The notes under the pieces were generated by a model. That model saw nothing but the letters and a program-made list of their open reading frames with translations, was not told the DNA's origin and did no database searches. Both the position numbers and the translations under genes were made by a program. From assembly GCA_900095095.1 (NCBI GenBank), contig FMBT01000363.1, positions 62,001 through 126,000 of the forward strand: DNA of 64,000 nt. Reading direction: 5' to 3'. Shown here piece after piece: positions 57,301-64,000 of the stretch. Numbering within the stretch: the first letter of the stretch is position 1; each line of letters opens with the position of its first letter. Source of the DNA: Fragilariopsis cylindrus CCMP1102. Taxonomy: Eukaryota > Bacillariophyta > Bacillariophyceae > Bacillariales > Bacillariaceae.

Positions 57301-59479
57301 GCTCGCTATCCCTCTTTCGCACACATACAACACCCATGTGATGCCCCCGAATGATCGATGAAGTGTGAAGTTGTGTTTTAATACACTAACACAGCACTCA
57401 ACGATAATCAATCATAAAAGGACTTTAGCTATAGGTACATACCTCAATTATTTGATATATACTATTAGTTGTTGCTAGTTCCGAGAAAATGAAATGAGTT
57501 GATTTTGCTGAAGATTTTGCTCAGATATGTATGATTCGATCTTGTTTATTATTGTGTTGTTTGTTGTGTTAGTGCAAGAGAAGAAATAATGAGAATACGT
57601 TTGCAAGGGATTTATGTGAGTAGAAAAAAATAGAACTCATATTCATTAAATTTCGCTTTCCGCTAAAACGACCGACTTGTACCTGTACTGGGTCATAAGT
57701 TCATTTTGCGATCTGTATGCTCTTTTACTACGACTAAAAATATTACATTAAACTCCTCATTTTTTGGATTTACGTAATTGAAGAAACAATAAAATTGGGA
57801 CATTATAGGTCAGGATTAATACGGACAATTGCTGTTTTTGATTTCCTAATAATTAATAATGTATGCATTATTCGACTGGTTCGTCAAGCGGTTCTGCCTG
57901 TCGGAGGCTTGTATATATTTTGAAAAAGATTCAAAGTTATTTAGATCAACATTCGGCTGAATTTGTACAGCCGTGACTACATATTTAATTTAATTCAACT
58001 ATACTGTAACACCATGTAAATACACCTAATCAGTCATTTATGTTGAAACAAAATAATGTACCATTTTCTAGTCATTGACATGTTATTTGTAATACCATTG
58101 TATTCCTCACTGGTGTATTTGTCCTAAAAGACTCAATCTGCAACCTTGAATACAGCATACACCCACAAAACACAAAACACCCCATTAAAATGGCAATTTT
58201 TGGCTTTTCGGACCTACTGCACACTCAAAATGCAAAACAAAAAGGATGAATGGTCCCAATGCAAATGGGACTTATTTTTTGTTTCTATAGTGATTATCTA
58301 CTGGTGGAGCAGGAGCTAAAGTCTAACTGAATTCCCCCTCCCCCCTGATTTCTGGCTCTTTATAACTAGTACTAACTGTTATTTTATACTACTGTATAAG
58401 TAAATGCAGTAATGCTATTGTTTAAGGTTGATAAATCCCTCTACTCCATAGTAAAGTTTCTGGAATTTGATATTGAAGTAGTGAGGTTCAAAAGATGCCT
58501 GCTAGTTGATTTTACCGTTGATAAACTCCTGTGATACAAGAAGTAAAGTCTGTTAGATCGGCGCATCTGCTATTCATGTATAGGCTTAGTAGAAATGCCA
58601 TATTGCAACAAAAACCTATATTGAGTATAGATTGAGATAGGTCAGACAGACACACACATGACATACAACACTACAATGATGATGTGTGTATTTCCAAAGA
58701 GTAACCAGCTGGAGCTAAGGAAGATGTATGTACTACTAGTTTACTGTTACTGAGGATCAATTGATGTACTCTGCAAATAAAGTCATACATTTTCTACTTA
58801 TTACAGCAATTGGACTGCTACTCAATTTGTTACAGACACGAAATATATTATCTATAGAGGTATGTAGATATGTCTCTATATAATATTATATGGTGTGTTC
58901 CCTCCCGCTCTTGGGGCAATTAGTTATAATGATTTTTACTGTCATGCAATATTTTTTACTGTCATTGGTCCAGTAAGGGAGGACCAATTATCAAAGGGTA
59001 TGTTCAAGGTGTTTTTCCATAAATATTGTATCATGTGTCTCTTTTTGTATAAAGCAAGTCTTTATACATAAAATTCCCACTCTTAATCACAGCTTCATTA
59101 GAGGGAGACAAAACAAAAGAGCAGCTTTTATGCAGCTGATTTGAATAAATAGATCTGGGTGAAAAAATCTAGCACACCATCTAGCTATTATGATAATAGA
59201 AATTGAAATGTTTAGGTGGTGTGCCAGAATTCCTATTCACTTTATGGTGCAACTGTGTACACATCAATCTAACACACACCACTTGTACTTGTATTACAAC
59301 AACAACAACAACAACAACAACACCAATGAAAGCGAAAAGATTGATCAACCGATTGAATTCAAATAAACAGTTACATGTTAATGTAAAGGAAATAATGGAG
59401 GTGAGGGTCCTTGATGCGGCATAGGGGAGCAGCTATCATTTATTTAGTTGAGTTGATTCTAAGTACAGGTATCATTTTA
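57084..59479. other. Gene-free stretch with microsatellites
   Basis: No gene is supported over about 2.4 kb. It contains a pyrimidine-rich (CT)n block at 57225-57262, (CA)n at 57270-57299 and (CAA)n near 59298-59322. Text at 58220-58270 (CACACTCAAAATGCAAAAC, GATGAATGGTCCCAA) is similar to 7620-7650 inside the element at 7233, so fragments of that family are present. Confidence 0.45.
57270..57299. repeat. (CA)n microsatellite
   Basis: About 14 CA dinucleotides without interruption, following a (CT)-rich run. Confidence 0.9.
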
Positions 59480-62400
59480 CAGGAATCATTTCACATTGGT
59501 GAACAGGGGGTTTGCTTTCTTCGCCAAGGGCCCAAAACCAATTTTTACCCTATATTAGCTAAAATCAACTAGAAATTATTTTGCATACCATGTGGACCAA
59601 AGGCCCTATTTATGGGGGCTTTACTTGGGTTAGTTTATTTTAAGAGTATTTGTGTGGATATTCCTTTCAAAATTAATGTTGGAGCATTTTCCAACGAACA
59701 GCAATTACATACAAAAAATGGTGGGTTGGGATGATGATGCTTCCCATTCACAAGTAATATGTTCTAGTGAGGACAGTGGATCAATTCTGTGTTCTAATTT
59801 ACATGGCGGTATGTTTAAATAGTGAAATTTATGTATTGTGGTAGACCATACGATTTTTGACCAGAAATAAACCACAAAATGTTTCAAATAAAAGGGTTGC
59901 ACAGACCAACACCAGATGGGTTGGTTGCACTAGCATTCACATAGAGTACTAGAATATTGTGTTTGCCTCCTACAACTTTCTTGTTCCTGTGGTTGGGGAA
60001 TGATATTCATTTCGCTGTTGTGGAAGGCACACAGACACCTTGATTTTTGATCAGAAATAAACCACAAAATGTTTCAAATAAAAGGGTTGCACAGGACAGC
60101 ATCAGATGGGTTGGTTGCACTAGCATTCACATAGAGTACTAGAATATTGTGTTTGCCTCCTACAACTTTCTTGTTCCTGTGGTTGGGGAATGATATTCAT
60201 TTCGTTGTTGTTGAAGGCACACAAACACCTTGATTTTTGATCAGAAATAAACCACAAAATGTTTCAAATAAAAGGGTTGCACAGGACAGCATCAGATGGG
60301 TTGGTTGCACTAGCATTCACATAGAGTACTAGAATATTGTGTTTGCCTCCTACAACTTTCTTGTTCCTGTGGTTGGGGAATGATATTCATCTCGTTGTTT
60401 TGGAAGGCACACAAACACCTTGATTTTTGACCAGAAATAAACCACAAAATGTTTCAAATAAAAGGGTTGCACAGGACAGCATCAGATGGGTTGGTTGCAC
60501 TAGCATTCACATAGAGTACTAGAATATTGTGTTTGCCTCCTACAACTTTCTTGTTCCTGTGGTTGGGGAATGATATTCATTTCGCTGTTGTGGAAGGCAC
60601 ACAGACACCTTGATTTTTGATCAGAAATAAACCACAAAATGTTTCAAATAAAAGGGTTGCACAGGACAGCACCAGATGGGTTGGTTGCACTAGCATTCAC
60701 ATAGAGTACTAGAATATTGTGTTTGCCTCCTACAACTTTCTTGTTCCTGTGGTTGGGGAATGATATTCATTTCGCTGTTGTGGAAGGCACACAGACACCT
60801 TGATTTTTGATCAGAAATAAACCACAAAATGTTTCAAATAAAAGGGTTGCACAGGACAGCATCAGATGGGTTGGTTGCACTAGCATTCACATAGAGTACT
60901 AGAATATTGTGTTTGCCTCCTACAACTTTCTTGTTCCTGTGGTTGGGGAATGATATTCATTTCGCTGTTGTGGAAGGCACACAGACACCTTGATTTTTGA
61001 TCAGAAATAAACCACAAAATGTTTCAAATAAAAGGGTTGCACAGGACAGCACCAGATGGGTTGGTTGCACTAGCATTCACATAGAGTACTAGAATATTGT
61101 GTTTGCCTCCTACAACTTTCTTGTTCCTGTGGTTGGGGAATGATATTCATTTCGTTGTTGTTGAAGGCACACAAACACCTTGATTTTTGATCAGAAATAA
61201 ACCACAAAATGTTTCAAATAAAAGGGTTGCACAGGACAGCATCAGATGGGTTGGTTGCACTAGCATTCACATAGAGTACTAGAATATTGTGTTTGCCTCC
61301 TACAACTTTCTTGTTCCTGTGGTTGGGGAATGATATTCATCTCGTTGTTTTGGAAGGCACACAAACACCTTGATTTTTGACCAGAAATAAACCACAAAAT
61401 GTTTCAAATAAAAGGGTTGCACAGGACAGCATCAGATGGGTTGGTTGCACTAGCATTCACATAGAGTACTAGAATATTGTGTTTGCCTCCTACAACTTTC
61501 TTGTTCCTGTGGTTGGGGAATGATATTCATTTCGCTGTTGTGGAAGGCACACAAACACCTTGATTTTTGATCAGAAATAAACCACAAAATGTTTCAAATA
61601 AAAGGGTTGCACAGGACAGCACCAGATGGGTTGGTTGCACTAGCATTCACATAGAGTACTAGAATATTGTGTTTGCCTCCTACAACTTTCTTGTTCCTGT
61701 GGTTGGGGAATGATATTCATTTCGTTGTTGTGGAAGGCACACAAACACCTAGATTCTTGACCAGAAATAAACCACAAAATGTTTCAAATAAAAGGGTTGC
61801 ACAGGACAGCATCAGATGGGTTGGTTGCACTAGCATTCACATAGAGTACTAGAATATTGTGTTTGCCTCCTACAACTTTCTTGTTCCTGTGGTTGGGGAA
61901 TGATATTCATTTCGCTGTTGTGGAAGGCACACAAACACCTTGATTTTTGATCAGAAATAAACCACAAAATGTTTCAAATAAAAGGGTTGCACAGCACAGC
62001 ACCAGATGGGTTGGGTGCACTATCATCAATCATACCAATACCTATAAGGTCCTCATAATGCTGAGGTTTCTATGGAGGTTATGAAGGTAAAGTGTTGCAT
62101 TTACCACAAAATGGGCCATTTAGGCCCAAAAATAGGGGTTTCCACTTTTGTGTGCACCTTAGCTGAATAATCAACACAAAGCACCAGGAGTAAGTTATCT
62201 TTGGTATATATGATGCACCCCATCTATATATTTTGGGATGATTCACCTTTTTGAATGTACTGTATGTCCACAAAACACTGCAAATGGGCCATTTTTGGGG
62301 GTTATTTGATGTGTGCCGTGTGTGAGCCTACATTATGAGATACCAGTAGGCTTACAAGACTAAGGAATATAACAATTCTCAATCCAATAGGTCAACTGTA

Positions 62401-62525
62401 AACTTCATAGTTTAAGTTTTCAAAAACAAGACCTTATACTTGATGCTAAAGTTGTTATTATATACTACACTAACAAATACTAGTAAAATTTGGGCATGAT
62501 TTAGTTTTTATATGACTAATTCCAC
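59480..62525. repeat. Large TIR-type repeat element, copy C, with intact right terminus
   Basis: 59480-59820 parallels 33945-34340 of copy B (GTTTGCTTTCTTCG-CAAGGGC, GGTTAGTTTATTTTA-GAGTAT, AATGGTGGGTTGGGATGATG). The 190-bp array follows, then 62040-62525. The last 230 bp (62295-62525) are an inverted copy of the starts of copies A and B (CTTGATGCTAAAGTTGTTAT, AACAAATACTAGTAAAATTTG, GGGCATGATTTAGTTTTTAT), so this is the opposite end of the same element family. The left end is truncated. Confidence 0.65.
59861..62028. repeat. 190-bp satellite array, about 11.5 units
   Basis: The marker CAGAAATAAACCACAAAATG recurs at 59861, 60051, 60241, 60431, 60621, 60811, 61001, 61191, 61381, 61571, 61761 and 61951, always exactly 190 bp apart. 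Units differ at only a few positions, such as CAGCATC/CAGCACC, TTCGCTGTTGTGG/TTCGTTGTTGTTG/CTCGTTGTTTTGG and ACAGACACC/ACAAACACC. Units 2-4 share variant combinations with units 7-9. There is no open frame across units. Confidence 0.95.
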
Positions 62526-62795
62526 GCGGAGATTTATTCATTGCTTTCGAACAGATCCCCCGGCGCGAAAATTCAAAGAATGATTGATTCTGTTTAGGAG
62601 GGGTGTAACGCACCAAAGTGTACTAGGACCTAGTACTAGTGGTAGTCCTGGCTCTGTACCGTACATATTATAATATGTATGTAATCGTACATACTAGGTC
62701 CTATACATATATTGCACTGGGGAGTGAGTGAGTCACGGATCGGATGATTGTTGATGCATGTTGTTAGGGCGTACTTTTCAATTTAAAGTACTTCG
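62526..62795. other. Intergenic with short palindromes
   Basis: A nested inverted repeat around 62620-62705 (TACTAGGACCTAGTACTAG; GTACATA...TATGTAC; TACTAGGTCCTA). No gene. Confidence 0.4.
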
Positions 62796-63362
62796 AGTAC
62801 TGTACTCCTACTACCAGTAAAAAACTAAAGAGACCGCGTGGGACTAAACTGACTGTTTAAGAGTGACCCTTTTGCGCCAACTCTATTAATCATCCGTTAA
62901 CATGCTCCGATCAGCCTATAATATTAGATACAATTAAAGGTAACACATAAAGGAAGCATGCTGTAAAAGGAATAATGTTTATATTCGATAATCATGTCTG
63001 CATAGATAGCTTCCCATCTAGCTTCTTTTTTTCTTTGAATTTTTCAAAAATCGTTAAGTGACCCTTTTCTAATTTGGTCGCACTACTCCAAGCGCGCACT
63101 TCTTTGACAGTGACTGAACTGACCGACCCCTTTGATTATTCAAAAAAATGGCATGTATAAAACCGACAAATACAAGTCGATTCGTAGTCTAATCTCTAAC
63201 TATTGAATATAAAGAACAACGGTGTTTAATCTGTTTAAGAAGACTGTATTATTGGATTAGAGTCTAGCTACTCTATATATTTATCAAAATGACACATTAT
63301 AAGGAGCAAATTTTTTTGAAAAGGGTCAGGTCAGTTTAGTTTTTTACTGGTAGAGTACTCTT
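62796..63362. repeat. Small TIR element (MITE-like)
   Basis: TACCAGTAAAAAACTAAA with following sequence at about 62810-62833 is repeated inverted at about 63330-63350 (TTTAGTTTTTTACTGGTA), and both ends are flanked by GAGTACT. AGTGACCCTTTT occurs at 62862 and 63057 as an internal direct repeat. The element is about 560 bp and has no coding capacity. Confidence 0.6.
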
Positions 63363-64000
63363 CTATTATTTGTTTTACGATCAAACAACATCATTGCTGA
63401 TGATGAGAGCAAAAAATACATGCATCGTGGAGCGATGCGATTTTTAAAATTCTTGTTAATGACTCGGCGAAAGACACTATGTCTTGTATTTTGATTAAGC
63501 CTCTTATCAAAAAATGACTTCAAGTTGTTTTCCTTCGCTCTTTTCTTAATTAATTCATTGACGATGTCGTTTGTTTTCATTGCTTTTGTTTCGATTTACG
63601 ATTTACGCTACAGTACTTCAAGTAATAAGGACCTACAGTACTTCGTATACCAATTATATATGGTGTTATTCTTTGTACTACTGTATCACATCTCAGAACA
63701 CGGGCGGTTCGCGTAAAATCTTTCTCTCCTCTCCTCTCCTGCTCAATTGAAGGAGCGTACACTACTTCATGTCAAGCTTTATGCATTGTCGAGGCACAAT
63801 ATAAACTGCGTCGGTTAATTTGCTTATTGCAACGTCGTTCCCATATATTCAGAATTCAGATTTTAACCTACTTGTGAATATTATATACAGTATTATTACT
63901 GGTACAAATATACAATAATCCGCTTTTTGTTATATTTGCCGTTCTAATTCCTCACCAAAACAAACAGTTTCGAATAACAACAACAACAACAACAAAACAA
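63363..64000. other. Gene-free end of window
   Basis: No protein is recognised. ACAGTACTTC-AGTA occurs twice (63611 and 63634). The window ends in an AACAAC-rich tract that resembles 5' leaders of genes here, so a gene may begin beyond 64000. Confidence 0.3.

Noticed and set aside
1-64000. CRISPR array or bacterial operons
   Set aside because: No short regular repeats with unique spacers; the 190-bp array has no spacers, and genes contain spliceosomal introns.

Overview
The window reads as nuclear DNA of a diatom, most like the pennate Fragilariopsis/Pseudo-nitzschia type. This is inferred from the gene families, not from a database search. It is AT-rich, has standard-code genes with short GT-AG introns of about 90-230 bp, and its proteins are full of Asn/Asp/Ser/Thr/Gln low-complexity tracts. 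Several families are ones I know mainly from diatoms: a CRAL-TRIO plus DUF6824 fusion, helicase-associated (HA) domain proteins, a TPR-like family, an F-box family ending in ERPGIELLN, and an ankyrin-like family with GGLLFVDTTGYN.

Layout. 1-9.4 kb is mostly repeats around one two-exon gene with a 2OG-oxygenase-like HxD..H..R pattern (5.5-7.2 kb). 10-19.8 kb holds an NTF2/SnoaL-like protein, a TPR-like protein, a four-TM protein, a fold-back element beside a decayed transposon ORF, and small hypothetical proteins. 20.4-21.6 kb is a 1.1 kb nested inverted-repeat element. 21.9-33 kb carries an ABC1/UbiB-type kinase, an ankyrin-like family protein, an F-box protein, a paralogue of the 17.8 kb protein and a short-chain dehydrogenase. 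33.4-37 kb is repeat-rich. 37.4-57.1 kb is the densest gene region: DPP-type S9 peptidase, single-pass membrane protein, double-HA-domain protein, OSCA/TMEM63-like channel, membrane-anchored cupredoxin, phosphoserine phosphatase, a Golgi-type glycosyltransferase-like protein and the CRAL-TRIO/DUF6824 protein. 57.1-64 kb is gene-poor and contains a 190-bp satellite array inside an element with a long terminal inverted repeat.

The genes do not form a pathway. Neighbours share only divergent or convergent arrangements, as expected for diatom chromosomes.

The most striking observation is that many clearly conserved genes (phosphoserine phosphatase, OSCA-like channel, S9 peptidase, ABC1K, ankyrin-like, CRAL-TRIO) are interrupted by single-nucleotide frame breaks. 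They are mostly one-base losses at short homopolymers, while the conserved and catalytic residues on either side are intact. Six such losses fall within about 145 bp of the phosphatase gene, whereas about 12 kb of other coding sequence shows none. Local consensus error is the likeliest cause, but only raw reads and cDNA can separate this from recent pseudogenes or transcript-level correction. The second theme is two families of inverted-repeat elements: one has exchangeable palindromic subterminal satellites, the other carries internal satellites of about 190 bp.
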